Part shown: positions 19,765 through 30,021 of the stretch, piece after piece
Numbering within the stretch: the stretch's first letter is position 1
Layout of the letters: each line of letters opens with the position of its first letter
NCBI RefSeq assembly: GCF_026344005.1
Contig: NZ_JAPKNH010000003.1
Location: 62,001-126,000, forward strand
Direction of reading: 5' to 3'
Length of the DNA stretch: 64,000 nt
Source: Kaistia terrae
Lineage (GTDB): Bacteria; Pseudomonadota; Alphaproteobacteria; Rhizobiales; Kaistiaceae
Program-made: the position numbers and the translations under genes
The notes under the pieces: generated by a model
Told to the model about the DNA's origin: nothing
The model's database searches: none
The model's input: only the letters and a program-made list of their open reading frames with translations

Positions 19765-21126
19765 CTACACCAGCATCGCCATGGGCTTCTCGATATAGCC
19801 CTTGAAGGCCTGGAGAAGCTCGGCGCCGAGCGCGCCGTCGACGACGCGGTGATCGGTCGAGAGCGTGACCGCCATGATGGTCGCGATCTTGATCTCGCCG
19901 CCACGCACGACCGGCTGCTGGATTCCCGCGCCGACCGCGAGGATCGTCGCATGCGGCGGGTTGATGATCGCCGCGAAATCCTTGACGCCGAACATCCCGA
20001 GGTTGGAGACCGAGGTCGTGCCACCCTGGTATTCTTCCGGCTTCAGCTTGCGCTCACGAGCCCGCTTGGCCAGATCCTTCATCTCGTTCGAGATGCTGGA
20101 CAGCGACTTCGCATCGGCATTGCGCACGACCGGCGTGATCAGGCCGCCGGGGATCGAGACGGCGACGCCGACATCGACAACCTTGTGGACGAGCATGCCG
20201 CCATCGGTCCAGGAAGCGTTGGCGCCCGGAACCTTCTTCAGCGCCAGCGCCATGGCCTTGATGACCATGTCGTTGACCGAGATCTTGTAGACCGGCTTGC
20301 CGTCCGCATCCTTCGGCGCCGCGCCGTTGATCTGCTCGCGAAGCGCCAGCAGCGCATCGAGATCCGTATCGACGGTGACGTAGAAGTGCGGGACGTTCTG
20401 CTTCGATTCCGTCAGGCGACGCGCGATCGTCTTGCGCATGTTGTCATGCGGCACGAGATCGTAGGAGCCTTCGGCGAACAGCTTGAGCGTCTGCGCATCG
20501 GTCGGGCCGGAATGCGCCGGAGCGGCCGTTGCAGCGGCGGGAGCCGGTGCGGCGGCGGCAGCTGTCGGTGCAGCCTTGGCGGCTCCACCCTTCTTCGCGG
20601 CCTCGACGTCGGCCTGGACCACACGGCCACGCGGGCCGGTGCCGACAACCTTGGCGACGTCGATACCGGCGTCCTTGGCAATACGACGAGCCAGGGGCGA
20701 GGCAAACACACGCTCGCCCGACTGAGCGGCAGGTGCCGCCGCAGCAGCCGGTGCGGGTGCTGTGGCCGGAGCCGGCGCTGCCGGAGCGGGAGCAGCGGCT
20801 GGCGCTGCCTCGGCTGCCGGAGCAGCGGCCGCGGGTGCCGGTTCAGCCGCGGCAGGAGCGGCGCCAATGGCGCTTGCATCCTCACCATCGGCCAAAAGAA
20901 CCGCGATCAGCGCGTTGACCTTCACGCCCTGCGCGCCCTCAGGCACCAGGAGCTGGGCAACCGTGCCTTCATCGATGGATTCGACTTCCATCGTCGCCTT
21001 GTCGGTCTCGATCTCGGCGAGAACGTCGCCCGACTTGACCTTGTCGCCAATTTTCACGTTCCACTTGGCGAGGTTGCCCTCTTCCATGGTCGGCGAAAGC
21101 GCAGGCATCAGAATATTGATCGGCAT
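19765..21126 (-). CDS. pdhC: Pyruvate dehydrogenase E2, dihydrolipoyl acetyltransferase
   Basis: A 453-aa E2. One lipoyl domain (lipoyl-Lys in [12 protein letters not shown], about 41-52), an Ala/Pro-rich flexible linker (about 85-135), the E3/E1-binding domain (ASPLARRIAKDAGIDVAKV), a second Ala-rich linker, and the CoA-acyltransferase core ending in the catalytic STDHRVVDGALGAE. It forms the core of the PDH complex. The stop-to-start spacing with the DUF5076 gene upstream is 7 bp. Confidence 0.97.
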   Translation of the reverse strand: MPINILMPALSPTMEEGNLAKWNVKIGDKVKSGDVLAEIETDKATMEVESIDEGTVAQLLVPEGAQGVKVNALIAVLLADGEDASAIGAAPAAAEPAPAAAAPAAEAAPAAAPAPAAPAPATAPAPAAAAAPAAQSGERVFASPLARRIAKDAGIDVAKVVGTGPRGRVVQADVEAAKKGGAAKAAPTAAAAAPAPAAATAAPAHSGPTDAQTLKLFAEGSYDLVPHDNMRKTIARRLTESKQNVPHFYVTVDTDLDALLALREQINGAAPKDADGKPVYKISVNDMVIKAMALALKKVPGANASWTDGGMLVHKVVDVGVAVSIPGGLITPVVRNADAKSLSSISNEMKDLAKRARERKLKPEEYQGGTTSVSNLGMFGVKDFAAIINPPHATILAVGAGIQQPVVRGGEIKIATIMAVTLSTDHRVVDGALGAELLQAFKGYIEKPMAMLV

Positions 21127-21133
21127 AAAGCAC

Positions 21134-21430
21134 CTATTGGCGTGATTCTGGCGTGCCCAGGTCTAACGGACGGTCCCATTCGGAATCGAAACTCGCCTTG
21201 ATGGCGTCGAGCGCCTGCCCTTCCGAGCAAACGCCGTCCGTTTCGAATCCACGCGCTACCTGACGTGCAATATCGACCAGAAGGATCCCCCAGGTCGCCG
21301 GATCATCGAACGCCGTCCGGAAGCTGACGTCCAGCCCCTTGTCGACGATCCATGCGCGGAAAATTTCCGCTGCATCTTCCGATTCCAGGGCGCCCGGTGG
21401 AATTTCCAGCTCGCGTTTGTGTCCAGCCAT
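21134..21430 (-). CDS. DUF5076-type small protein in the pdh operon
   Basis: A 98-aa soluble acidic protein (starts MAGHKRELEIPPGALES, contains EIFRAWIVDKGLDVSFR and WGILLVDIARQVARGFE). It is squeezed between pdhB (4 bp) and pdhC (7 bp), the place where Hyphomicrobiales genomes carry a DUF5076 protein; I assign the family from memory of sequence and position. Function is unknown; the location suggests an accessory role in PDH assembly or regulation, which is inference only. Confidence 0.75.
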   Translation of the reverse strand: MAGHKRELEIPPGALESEDAAEIFRAWIVDKGLDVSFRTAFDDPATWGILLVDIARQVARGFETDGVCSEGQALDAIKASFDSEWDRPLDLGTPESRQ

Positions 21431-21434
21431 GGCG

Positions 21435-22832
21435 CTACCGATACGTTACGGCTTTGACGGCCGCGACCACTTCGCCAACGTTCGGCAAAGCGAGCTTCTC
21501 GAGGTTCGCGGCGTAAGGCATCGGAACGTCCTTGCCGGTGACCTTGAGAACCGGCGCGTCGAGGAAGTCGAACGCCTTTTCCATCAACTCGGATGCGATG
21601 TGCGAACCGATCGAGTTCTGCGGCCAGCCCTCTTCGACCGTCACGCAGCGGCCGGTCTTCTTGACCGACTCGATGACCGTGTCGATGTCGAGCGGACGCA
21701 GCGTGCGCAGGTCGATCAGCTCGCAATCGATGCCCTGCTCGGCCAGTTCGGCCACGGCCTTCGTCGCATAGGTCATGCCGATGCCGAACGAGACCACCGT
21801 CACGTCCTTGCCGACCTTGTGGATACGCGCCTTGCCGATCGGCAGCACAAAATCCTCGATCTGCGGCACGTCGAAGGAGTGACCGTAGAGGATCTCGTTC
21901 TCGAGGAAGATCACCGGATTGGGATCGCGGATCGCCGCCTTGAGCAGGCCCTTGGCGTCGGCTGCCGTATACGGCACGACGACCTTGAGGCCGGGGATGT
22001 GGCTGTACCAGGACGAGAAGTCCTGGCTGTGCTGCGCGCCGACGCGGGCCGCCGCGCCGTTCGGGCCGCGGAAGACGATCGGAGCACCAAGCTGGCCGCC
22101 GGACATGTAGAGCGTCTTGGCAGCCGAGTTGATGATCTGGTCGATCGCCTGCATGGCAAAGTTGAAGGTCATGAACTCGACGATCGGACGCAGGCCCGCC
22201 AGCGCGGCGCCGGTCGCGAGACCGGCAAAGCCGTGCTCGGTGATCGGCGTGTCGATGATTCGGTCCTCGCCGAACTCCTGCAGCAGGCCCTGGGTGATCT
22301 TGTAGGCGCCCTGGTACTCGGCCACTTCCTCGCCCATGACGAAGACGTCGGGATCCCGACGCATCTCTTCGGCCATCGCGTCGCGAAGCGCTTCGCGAAC
22401 GGTCGTCGAGACGAAGGTGGTGCCTTCGGGAATGGCCGGGTCGGCGGCGACCTGGATAGCGATCGGGGCAGCGGCAACCGGAGCCTGGGTCGAAGCCGGA
22501 GCCTCGGCAGCAGCGGGCGCTTTGGCAGCGGCTGGAGCCGCAGCAGCCTGGGCTGCCGGCTTTTCACTAGCGGCGGCGGAAACGTCCTCGCCGTCGGCGG
22601 CGATCACGGCGATACGGGTGTTCACCTTCACGTTCTCGGTGCCTTCGGCCACGAGAAGCTTGGCGATCGTTCCCTCGTCGACGGCTTCGACTTCCATCGT
22701 CGCCTTGTCGGTCTCGATCTCGGCGATCACGTCACCGGACTTGACCTTGTCGCCTTCCTTCTTGAGCCACTTGGAGAGCGTACCCTCCTCCATGGTCGGC
22801 GAGAGGGCCGGCATCAGAATATCGATGGGCAT
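21435..22832 (-). CDS. pdhB: Pyruvate dehydrogenase E1 beta with N-terminal lipoyl domain
   Basis: A 465-aa protein: an N-terminal lipoyl domain (lipoyl-Lys in [14 protein letters not shown], residues about 41-54), an Ala/Pro linker (about 88-125), then the E1-beta transketolase-type domain ([46 protein letters not shown]). Fusion of a lipoyl domain to E1-beta is typical of alphaproteobacterial PdhB. With E1-alpha it binds thiamine diphosphate and decarboxylates pyruvate. Confidence 0.97.
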   Translation of the reverse strand: MPIDILMPALSPTMEEGTLSKWLKKEGDKVKSGDVIAEIETDKATMEVEAVDEGTIAKLLVAEGTENVKVNTRIAVIAADGEDVSAAASEKPAAQAAAAPAAAKAPAAAEAPASTQAPVAAAPIAIQVAADPAIPEGTTFVSTTVREALRDAMAEEMRRDPDVFVMGEEVAEYQGAYKITQGLLQEFGEDRIIDTPITEHGFAGLATGAALAGLRPIVEFMTFNFAMQAIDQIINSAAKTLYMSGGQLGAPIVFRGPNGAAARVGAQHSQDFSSWYSHIPGLKVVVPYTAADAKGLLKAAIRDPNPVIFLENEILYGHSFDVPQIEDFVLPIGKARIHKVGKDVTVVSFGIGMTYATKAVAELAEQGIDCELIDLRTLRPLDIDTVIESVKKTGRCVTVEEGWPQNSIGSHIASELMEKAFDFLDAPVLKVTGKDVPMPYAANLEKLALPNVGEVVAAVKAVTYR

Positions 22833-22846
22833 GGCTATCTCCGACC

Positions 22847-23905
22847 TTACTTCACAATGTCCGTCCAGAGCTCGGACACATCCGGCTCCGGATCATTGGT
22901 GGCGAATTCCGCCGCATTGTTCACGATTTCACGCACTTCGGCATCGAACTTCTTGAGATCGTCCTCGGTGGCCCAGCCCTTCTCCAGAAGACGGGCGCGA
23001 ACCTGCTCGATCGGATCGTGCTCGTTGCGCATCTTCTGGACTTCGTCCTTCGACCGGTACTTGGCCGGGTCGGACATCGAGTGGCCGCGATAGCGGTAGG
23101 TTTCGATCTCGAGGATGTAGGGGCCCTTGCCGGCACGGCACCAGGCGACGGCCTTGTCGCCGGCAGCCTTCACGGCACGGACATCCATGCCATCGACCTT
23201 CTCGCCGGGGATGCCGAACGAGACGCCGCGACGGGAGAAGTCGGTCTGCGCCGAGGAGCGCGACACCGACGTGCCCATGGCATAGCGGTTGTTCTCGATG
23301 ACGTAGACCACGGGCAGCTTCCAGAGCTGCGCCATGTTGAAGCTCTCGTAGACTTGGCCCTGGTTGGCCGCGCCGTCACCGAAATAGGTCAGGCAGACCT
23401 GGTCGTTCTTGCGATAGCGGTTGGCGAAGGCGAGGCCGGTTCCGAGCGAAACCTGAGCGCCGACGATGCCGTTACCACCAAAGAACTGCTTCTCGATGGA
23501 GAACATGTGCATCGAGCCGCCCTTGCCGTGCGAATAACCGCTACGCCGGCCGGTCAACTCTGCCATCACGCCATTCGGGTCCATGCCCGCGACGAGCATA
23601 TGGCCGTGGTCGCGATAACTGGTGATGGTCTGATCTTCACCCGTCCGAATCGCCATCTGCATGCCGACGACGACAGCTTCCTGGCCGATATAAAGGTGAC
23701 AGAAGCCGCCGATGAGGCCCATGCCATACATCTGGCCGGCCTTTTCCTCGAAGCGGCGGATGAGGAGCATCTCGCGATAAGCGAAGAGTTCCTGCTCCTT
23801 GGAGAAATTATCAACGGTTGCCGGCCTTGCCGACTTTACCGCTGCAGTCTTCCGTCCGGCGGCCGGCGCAGATTTGCTGCCGACTTTCGCTTTGGCTACG
23901 GCCAT
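22847..23905 (-). CDS. pdhA: Pyruvate dehydrogenase E1 alpha
   Basis: A 352-aa E1-alpha. The thiamine diphosphate motif [20 protein letters not shown] and the regulatory/phosphorylation-loop equivalent [16 protein letters not shown] are present. A basic Ala/Lys-rich N-terminus of about 40 residues precedes the domain. I use the ATG at 23905 (MAVAKAKVG) because GGAG lies ten bases upstream; a TTG at 23932 would add nine residues. First gene of pdhA-pdhB-DUF5076-pdhC-lpdA. Confidence 0.96.
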   Translation of the reverse strand: MAVAKAKVGSKSAPAAGRKTAAVKSARPATVDNFSKEQELFAYREMLLIRRFEEKAGQMYGMGLIGGFCHLYIGQEAVVVGMQMAIRTGEDQTITSYRDHGHMLVAGMDPNGVMAELTGRRSGYSHGKGGSMHMFSIEKQFFGGNGIVGAQVSLGTGLAFANRYRKNDQVCLTYFGDGAANQGQVYESFNMAQLWKLPVVYVIENNRYAMGTSVSRSSAQTDFSRRGVSFGIPGEKVDGMDVRAVKAAGDKAVAWCRAGKGPYILEIETYRYRGHSMSDPAKYRSKDEVQKMRNEHDPIEQVRARLLEKGWATEDDLKKFDAEVREIVNNAAEFATNDPEPDVSELWTDIVK

Positions 23906-24061
23906 GCCTTGTTTCTCCGGGGCGTGTCCCAAACTGATTGCGGGACGTTATCCGAAGCCGATGGTCATTCCAAGATGCGGCAAGAGCATCGGAGCCATGC
24001 GCCAACTACATGACTTGATTACAAAAAAGTACAATGAACTTAAATTTGGTTCCGCAGGAAT

Positions 24062-24397
24062 TTATTGCTGCAGGGAATGCTGCGCCGCAGCAATGCTGAT
24101 AACCAGTTCGTCGGCTTGCACGACATTGAGCTTGGCGCGAGCCCGCTCGTCGATCATGTCGGGATCGAGACTTTCGGGCCGCAACAGCTGGGCACGCGCC
24201 GCGAGCGCCAGGCGCGTGGACTTCAGCCCGGTCAATTCCTGTTCAAGCGCAATGGCTTCCCGCTCCATCCGCTCGCGCGACCAGATACCATAGTCTCCAT
24301 TGAAGGAATGGTAGGCGAAGTAACCCATCACGGCGAGCGAGCCGAGGGGCAGGATGAATCGCCGAAGCTTGGAATGCTTGCGCTGTCTGGTCGTCAT
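24062..24397 (-). CDS. ftsB: Septum formation initiator FtsB/DivIC family
   Basis: A 111-aa bitopic protein: basic N-terminus, one membrane segment (FILPLGSLAVMGYFAYHSF, about 14-32), then a periplasmic coiled coil (MEREAIALEQELTGLKSTRLAL) and a short tail. It is expected to join FtsL-FtsQ in the divisome. Its location upstream of pdhA on the same strand, about 155 bp away, is a conserved rhizobial arrangement. Confidence 0.9.
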   Translation of the reverse strand: MTTRQRKHSKLRRFILPLGSLAVMGYFAYHSFNGDYGIWSRERMEREAIALEQELTGLKSTRLALAARAQLLRPESLDPDMIDERARAKLNVVQADELVISIAAAQHSLQQ

Positions 24398-24741
24398 CGG
24401 GGGATCTGAACGCGGTGCAACATGATGAACGAAGGATGGGCCAAGACGATTAACGCGGAGTTTCCGGCGACGGATCGATCAACCGGAAAGAGTGAGAAAA
24501 TGGCCACAACCGAAGTGCCCACCACTTTCTTCGGGCCATGGACGGTTGACACCCGACGCCGCGAGCGAGCCATGCGATCGCCGCGCCCCTCCTAGAACCG
24601 TCATTGTGACAGAGAATCCTTGGCTAATTGCCTCACTCAGGGTATGGGAGGCTCAACTCGCATTCCGCATGACCCCTCACCGCTCGCGATCAGTTTGGTC
24701 GTGACCCGGAATGCTTCTCCAATTTCAGGCTTTCATCCACC
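24398..24741. other. Divergent intergenic region ftsB / DEAD-box helicase
   Basis: 344 bp between the two divergent genes. Short open frames here lack ribosome sites and family features. It must hold the promoters of both genes, and possibly a long leader for the helicase, whose start codon has no strong Shine-Dalgarno. I see no tRNA, hairpin terminator or repeat in it. Confidence 0.5.
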
Positions 24742-26613
24742 ATGGTCTCGCTCGTCCAGAATCCGGCTCTCACCCGCGCCCTCGCGGAAAAGGGCTATGA
24801 AACACTTACCCCCGTCCAATCCGCCGTGTTGCAGGATTCGGTCGGCGAGAACGATCTTCTCGTTTCGGCGCAGACCGGTTCCGGCAAGACGGTCGCCTAC
24901 GGTCTGGCCTTTGCCTCGACCCTGCTCGGCAACGAAGAGCGCTTCGGCCATGCTTCCGAGCCGCTGGCGCTCATCATTGCCCCGACGCGCGAACTGGCCC
25001 TTCAGGTCCAGCGCGAACTGGTCTGGCTCTATGGCCCGACGGGCGCCCGAATCGCTTCCTGCGTCGGCGGCATGGACGTGCGCCGCGAAGCGCGTGCTCT
25101 GGAAATGGGCGCGCATATCGTTGTCGGCACCCCCGGCCGCCTGCGCGACCATCTGGAGCGCGGCCGTCTCGACATCTCCAAGCTCAAGGTTCTCGTTCTC
25201 GACGAAGCCGACGAGATGCTCGACCTCGGCTTCAAGGAAGACCTGGAGCTGATTCTCGATGCGTCGCCGAAGGAGCGCCGCACGATGCTGTTCTCCGCCA
25301 CGCTGCCGCGCGAGATCGTCAAGCTGGCGAGGCAGTATCAGCGCGACGCCGTCCGCATCGACACGATCGACCAGAGCCAGCCGCATGGCGACATCGAGTA
25401 TCGTGCGCTGCGCGTTGCGCCGAACGAGATCGACCACGCCGTCGTCAACGTCCTGCGCTATTTCGACCAGCCGGCGACCCTCGTCTTCTGTTCGACGCGC
25501 GAAGCCGTCCGCCGCTTGCACGCCAGCCTGCAGGAGCGCGGCTTTGAAGTCGTGGCGCTGTCGGGCGAGTTGAGCCAGGGCGAGCGCATGCACGCGCTGC
25601 AGGCTCTGCGTGATGGCCGCGCCCGCGTCTGCGTCGCCACCGACGTTGCCGCTCGCGGTCTGGACCTGCCGGATCTCGGCCTCGTCGTCCACGCCGACCT
25701 GCCCACCGGCCCGGCCATCCTTCTGCACCGTTCGGGCCGTACTGGCCGCGCCGGTCGCAAGGGCATTTCGGCCTTGCTCGTTCCCTACACCAACCGCTCG
25801 AAGGCACTCCGCCTGATCAGCGCCGCCGGTGTCGACGCCTATTGGACGGCAGCCCCGTCCGCCGAAGAGGTTCGCGCCAAGGATCAGGAGCGCCTGCTCG
25901 AGAAGGCGATGATCTCGGAGCCCGCGACCGAGGAAGACCTGGCACTGGCCACCGAACTGCTGACCAAGCGCACGCCGGAAGAGATCGCCGCCGCGCTGAT
26001 CCGCCTGCACCGTTCGCGCCTGCCGTCGCCGGAAGATCTGTTCGATCCCGGCCAGCAGCCGGACCGTGGCGCCCGTGATGCCAAGCCGCGTCGCGAAGGC
26101 CCGCGCTCGGATCGCAACGATCGTGCCGACCGCGATGCCCCCCGCGGCGAGCGCCCGCCCCGCGCCCCGCGCGAAGGCGGTGACAACCAGTGGCCGACCA
26201 GCGGTCCCGGCAGCGAGAACGGTCGCGTCGAGCGCCCGCAGCAGGACATGGTCTGGTTCCGCATGAGCATCGGCCACCAGAAGAACGCGGATCCGAAGTG
26301 GCTGCTGCCGCTGATCTGCCGTCGCGGTCACGTCACCAAGAACGAAATCGGCGCCATCAAGATTTTCGAGCGTGACACGCGCTTCGAGATCATCGCCGAG
26401 GCAGCCGAACGCTTCACCGTTGCCCTGCGTCGCGGCGGCGAGGAAGAAATCCGGATCGAACCGGCTGATGGCGCGCCCGTCGGTGGTGCCGGCGCCCGTG
26501 GCCCCGGCAAGAAGCCGACCCGTCGCGCCGGCTTCAAGCCCGGTGGCGCCGGTGGCAAGCCTGGCTTCAAGCCCGGTTTCAAGTCGGGCGCCAAGAAGCG
26601 CACCGACGGCTGA
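24742..26613 (+). CDS. DEAD-box RNA helicase with DbpA-type RNA-binding domain and basic tail
   Basis: A 623-aa helicase. Motifs: Q-motif region GYETLTPVQ, I AQTGSGKT, Ia PTRELA, Ib TPGRL, II DEAD, III SAT, V ATDVAARGLD, VI HRSGRTGRAG. A charged Arg/Asp/Pro-rich linker (about 440-500) leads to a DbpA-like RNA-binding domain (GAIKIFERDTRFEI) and a Gly/Lys-rich tail with GGxGFKPG repeats. This resembles CsdA/DeaD helicases that act in ribosome assembly and cold adaptation. The start MVSLVQNPAL has a weak ribosome site. A strong terminator follows. Confidence 0.94.
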   Translation: MVSLVQNPALTRALAEKGYETLTPVQSAVLQDSVGENDLLVSAQTGSGKTVAYGLAFASTLLGNEERFGHASEPLALIIAPTRELALQVQRELVWLYGPTGARIASCVGGMDVRREARALEMGAHIVVGTPGRLRDHLERGRLDISKLKVLVLDEADEMLDLGFKEDLELILDASPKERRTMLFSATLPREIVKLARQYQRDAVRIDTIDQSQPHGDIEYRALRVAPNEIDHAVVNVLRYFDQPATLVFCSTREAVRRLHASLQERGFEVVALSGELSQGERMHALQALRDGRARVCVATDVAARGLDLPDLGLVVHADLPTGPAILLHRSGRTGRAGRKGISALLVPYTNRSKALRLISAAGVDAYWTAAPSAEEVRAKDQERLLEKAMISEPATEEDLALATELLTKRTPEEIAAALIRLHRSRLPSPEDLFDPGQQPDRGARDAKPRREGPRSDRNDRADRDAPRGERPPRAPREGGDNQWPTSGPGSENGRVERPQQDMVWFRMSIGHQKNADPKWLLPLICRRGHVTKNEIGAIKIFERDTRFEIIAEAAERFTVALRRGGEEEIRIEPADGAPVGGAGARGPGKKPTRRAGFKPGGAGGKPGFKPGFKSGAKKRTDG

Positions 26614-26641
26614 TCGGCTTATTTAGCTGACGAATCAAAAA

Positions 26642-26670
26642 GGCCCGCGACATCGTCGCGGGCCTTTTTT
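26642..26670 (+). terminator. Rho-independent terminator of the DEAD-box gene
   Basis: Perfect 10-bp stem GGCCCGCGAC / GTCGCGGGCC with a 3-base loop, followed by TTTTTT on the + strand and preceded by AAAAA, so it can work in both directions. Confidence 0.93.
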
Positions 26671-26731
26671 CGTTGCCGTTCTGTCGGGGAAATCTTCTTC
26701 ACTGCTCCCTGAGGAGGCCTTCGCACAACAC

Positions 26732-26863
26732 CATCCTCAACATGCTGAGGAGGCCCGGAGGGCCGTCTCGAAGCACGCAGAGCGGCGACTGCATGCAGAC
26801 TGGCCCTCAGACGGTGCGCCCTTCGAGACGGCTTGCTCCCGCAAGCCTCCTCAGGATGTTGAG
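26732..26863. repeat. Long imperfect inverted repeat (REP-like)
   Basis: Left arm 26732-26773 (contains GAGGAGGCCCGGAGGGCCGT then CTCGAAG) and right arm 26821-26863 (CTTCGAGACGGC then GCCTCCTCAGGATGTTGAG) are near-complementary. A related copy with the same layout occurs at 54541-54696. Noncoding, between convergent genes. Confidence 0.75.
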
Positions 26864-26943
26864 ATCGAGAGTTACCCAACCGTTCTTCGGGTTCCGCTGA
26901 GATCCAGAGCAAGGTCCATCTGCTTTGAAAATCCTTCTTCAGC

Positions 26944-26960
26944 TCTCCCTCAGGGAGAGG
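26944..26960. repeat. Short palindrome CTCTCCCTCAGGGAGAG
   Basis: A 17-base perfect palindrome around a central C. The same core recurs at 57753-57769 and 57904-57920 inside cobN and, partially, at 54507-54520. It is a dispersed repeat core rather than a terminator, since no T-run follows. Confidence 0.7.
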
Positions 26961-27058
26961 TGAAGTGTCGGACTCGCCCCAGATGGAATCTGCTCTAATG
27001 AGGAAGTGCCGAAGGAAGCGCCCTCTCCGGCCGGCACGCCGGATCGCCGCCCCATAAC

Positions 27059-27091
27059 AAAAAGGGCCCGCGACGTCGCGGGCCCTTTTCA
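27059..27091 (-). terminator. Bidirectional terminator downstream of valS
   Basis: A perfect palindrome AAAGGGCCCGCGAC / GTCGCGGGCCCTTTT with no loop gap, flanked by A-run and T-run. It lies 30 bp beyond the valS stop and its stem is nearly the same as that of the DEAD-box terminator at 26642. Confidence 0.88.
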
Positions 27092-27119
27092 ATTCACGCG
27101 TCCAATAGCAGCGCCTCGA

Positions 27120-29870
27120 TCAGTCCTTCAAGCGCTCAAGCGCGGCGTTGATCTTGGCTGTCAGCTCCTGCGCTTCGGCCATCCGCTCGCGCTGTTCGTC
27201 GATCACCTCAACCGGGGCGCGCGACACGAAATTCTCGTTGCCGAGCTTCGCCTCGATCTTCGCGATCTCCTTGGCGGCCTTGTCGAGTTCCTTGCCAAGA
27301 CGCGCACGCTCGGCCACCAGATCGATGACGCCAGCCAGCGGCAGGGCGATGGTCGCCTCGCCAAGCACCGTCTGTACCGCGCCCTTCGGCGGCGTTTCGG
27401 CGGCCGAGATGTCCGAGCAGCGCGCGAGACGCTTGATCAGCGCGTCATGCGTGGCAAGCCGCGCCGTCGTTTCGGCTGAAGCGCCGACGATCAGCAGCGG
27501 CACCATGGCGCCCGCCGGCACGTTGATCTCGGAACGAACCGAGCGAACCGCCGTGATCAGATCAACGAGCCAGTTGATCTCGGCAGCGGCCGCCTCATCC
27601 TCGAAGTCGAGCTGCGGCCACTCAGTCAGCGCCAGCAGGCCGTCGCGGCTTTTGCCTTCGTCGATCGTGCGATCCCACAGCTCTTCGGTGATGAAGGGCA
27701 TGAAGGGATGCAGCAGCGTGACGATGCGGTCGAGCGTCCAGCCGATGGTGGCGCGGGTCTCGGCCTTGGCGGCCTCGTCCTCGCCATTGAGCACCGGCTT
27801 GACCAGTTCGAGATACCAGTCGCAGAACGAGTTCCAGACGAACCGATAGAGCGCGTTGGCGGCGTCGTTGAAGCGATAGGCTTCCAGCGCCTCCGTCACG
27901 GTGCGCGCGGTGCGCGTCGTCTCGGTCGCGATCCAACGGTTGAGCCGCTCCTTCGCCGTCGACGGATCGAAGCCCGGCTCTCGGGTCGCGCCGTTCATCT
28001 CGGCGAAGCGCGAGGCGTTCCAAAGCTTGGTCGCGAAATTGCGATAACCCTCGACGCGCGAGGTCGCGAGCTTGATATCGCGACCCTGCGCCGCCATGGC
28101 GGTCAGGGTGAAGCGGAGCGCATCGGCACCGTACTCGTCGATCAGCGTGATCGGATCGATGACGTTGCCCTTCGACTTCGACATCTTGGCACCCTTCTCG
28201 TCCCGGACGAGCGCGTGCATGTAGATGTCCTTGAAGGGTTCGACCGGCGTGCCGTTCTCGTCCTTCATGAAGTGCAAACTCATCATCATCATCCGGGCGA
28301 CCCAGAAGAAGATGATGTCAAAGCCGGTGATCAGGACGCTGGTCGGGAAGTAGCGGGCAAGCTCATTCGTCTCGTCCGGCCAACCCATCGTCGAGAACGG
28401 CCACAGAGCCGACGAGAACCAGGTGTCGAGCACGTCCTCGTCGCGCGTCAGCGCGGCGGGCGCGCCGTAGTGAGCGGTGGCGAGAGCCGAAGCCTCGGCC
28501 TCGTCATAAGCAACGAAGACCTTGCCGTCCGGGCCATACCAGGCCGGGATCTGGTGTCCCCACCAGAGCTGGCGCGAAATGCACCAGGGCTGGATGTTGT
28601 CCATCCACTCGTAATAGGTCTTTTCCCAATTCTTCGGAACGAAGTCGGTCCGGCCTTCGCGCACCGAGGCGATCGCCGGCTGCGCCAGCGTGTGCGCATC
28701 GACATACCACTGCTCGGTCAGGAACGGCTCGATCGGCACGCCGCCGCGGTCTCCATGCGGGACCGTATGGGCGTGATCTTCGATCTCGGCCAGATAGCCC
28801 TGCTCTTCCAGCATGGCGACAATGGAATTGCGCACCGTGAAACGATCGAGGCCATCGAAGGCCGCGATGGTGTCGGCAAGCGCCGCCGTCTTCGCGAGGC
28901 CTTCGAGGAACTCCGGATTGCCTGAGATCGCGACATTGGCCTGGCGATCGAGCACCGAAATCATCGGCAGGTTGTGGCGACGGCCGACTTCGAAATCGTT
29001 GAAGTCATGCGCCGGCGTGATCTTCACCGCGCCCGAACCCTTTTCGGGATCGGAATATTCATCCGCGACAATCGGGATGCGACGGCCGACGAGCGGCAGG
29101 ATAGCGTGCGCGCCAGCGGCGACAAACGCCTGGTAGCGCTCGTCTTCCGGATTCACAGCGACGGCGGTATCGCCCAGCATCGTCTCCGGCCGCGTCGTCG
29201 CGACGGTGATGAAGGTGGTCGCGTCCTCGGGATTGAAGGTCTTGCCTTCGATCGGATAGCGGAAATGATACAGCTTGCCCTTGGTCTCAACCTGGATGAC
29301 CTCGAGGTCGGAGATCGCCGTCTCCAGCTTCGGGTCCCAGTTGACGAGGCGCTTGTCCTTGTAGATCAGGCCGCCGCGATAGAGCTCGACGAAGGTCTTG
29401 AGCACGGCCTTGGACAGGCCCTCATCCATGGTGAAGCGCTCGCGCGACCAATCGGCCGAAGCGCCGAGACGCTTCAGCTGGCCGATGATCGTGCCGCCGG
29501 ATTCGGCCTTCCACTTCCAGATCTTCTCGACAAAGGCCTCACGGCCAATCTCGCGACGGCCGGGCTCCTTGCGTTCGGCCATCTGGCGTTCGACCACCAT
29601 CTGCGTGGCGATGCCGGCGTGGTCGAGACCGACCTGCCAGAGCACGTCCTTGCCGCGCATGCGCTCGAAGCGGACGAGAACGTCCTGCAACGTGTTGTTG
29701 AGCGCGTGGCCCATATGCAGCGAGCCGGTGACGTTCGGCGGCGGGATGACGATGGAGAAGGGCTCGGCGCCGGGCTTTGCGCCCGCGCCTGCCTTGAAGG
29801 CGCCTTGGCCTTCCCATGTTTCATAGATGCGCGGCTCGACCGCGGCCGCGTCATAATTCTTATCGAGCAT
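27120..29870 (-). CDS. valS: Valyl-tRNA synthetase
   Basis: A 916-aa class Ia synthetase charging tRNA-Val. HIGH-type motif HMGH at residues 52-55 (PPPNVTGSLHMGH), an editing domain (VATTRPETMLGDTAVAVNP), KMSKS at about 562, an anticodon-binding domain, and a C-terminal coiled coil (LGKELDKAAKEIAKIEAKLG) characteristic of ValS. Length is typical. The start is MLDKNYDAAA; the gene stands alone, with popZ 150 bp upstream on the same strand. Confidence 0.98.
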   Translation of the reverse strand: MLDKNYDAAAVEPRIYETWEGQGAFKAGAGAKPGAEPFSIVIPPPNVTGSLHMGHALNNTLQDVLVRFERMRGKDVLWQVGLDHAGIATQMVVERQMAERKEPGRREIGREAFVEKIWKWKAESGGTIIGQLKRLGASADWSRERFTMDEGLSKAVLKTFVELYRGGLIYKDKRLVNWDPKLETAISDLEVIQVETKGKLYHFRYPIEGKTFNPEDATTFITVATTRPETMLGDTAVAVNPEDERYQAFVAAGAHAILPLVGRRIPIVADEYSDPEKGSGAVKITPAHDFNDFEVGRRHNLPMISVLDRQANVAISGNPEFLEGLAKTAALADTIAAFDGLDRFTVRNSIVAMLEEQGYLAEIEDHAHTVPHGDRGGVPIEPFLTEQWYVDAHTLAQPAIASVREGRTDFVPKNWEKTYYEWMDNIQPWCISRQLWWGHQIPAWYGPDGKVFVAYDEAEASALATAHYGAPAALTRDEDVLDTWFSSALWPFSTMGWPDETNELARYFPTSVLITGFDIIFFWVARMMMMSLHFMKDENGTPVEPFKDIYMHALVRDEKGAKMSKSKGNVIDPITLIDEYGADALRFTLTAMAAQGRDIKLATSRVEGYRNFATKLWNASRFAEMNGATREPGFDPSTAKERLNRWIATETTRTARTVTEALEAYRFNDAANALYRFVWNSFCDWYLELVKPVLNGEDEAAKAETRATIGWTLDRIVTLLHPFMPFITEELWDRTIDEGKSRDGLLALTEWPQLDFEDEAAAAEINWLVDLITAVRSVRSEINVPAGAMVPLLIVGASAETTARLATHDALIKRLARCSDISAAETPPKGAVQTVLGEATIALPLAGVIDLVAERARLGKELDKAAKEIAKIEAKLGNENFVSRAPVEVIDEQRERMAEAQELTAKINAALERLKD

Positions 29871-30021
29871 GACCGTTTCCGGATGAGGAATTTGAACTGG
29901 TGTAAATCGGATGGTCGACCACGAGTCAACCGCGGAGCCCCGGACGTGATCCGTCCGCCGTCATCGAACGACTGATATAGGAAGCCGGGACGCTACAGAT
30001 AAGGACAGGGGGCGCGGCGCG

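Noticed and set aside
21339..23093. Open frame of 584 codons on the + strand opposite pdhB
   Set aside because: Shadow of the lipoyl/E1-beta gene; the glycine/serine-rich run mirrors the Ala/Pro linker.
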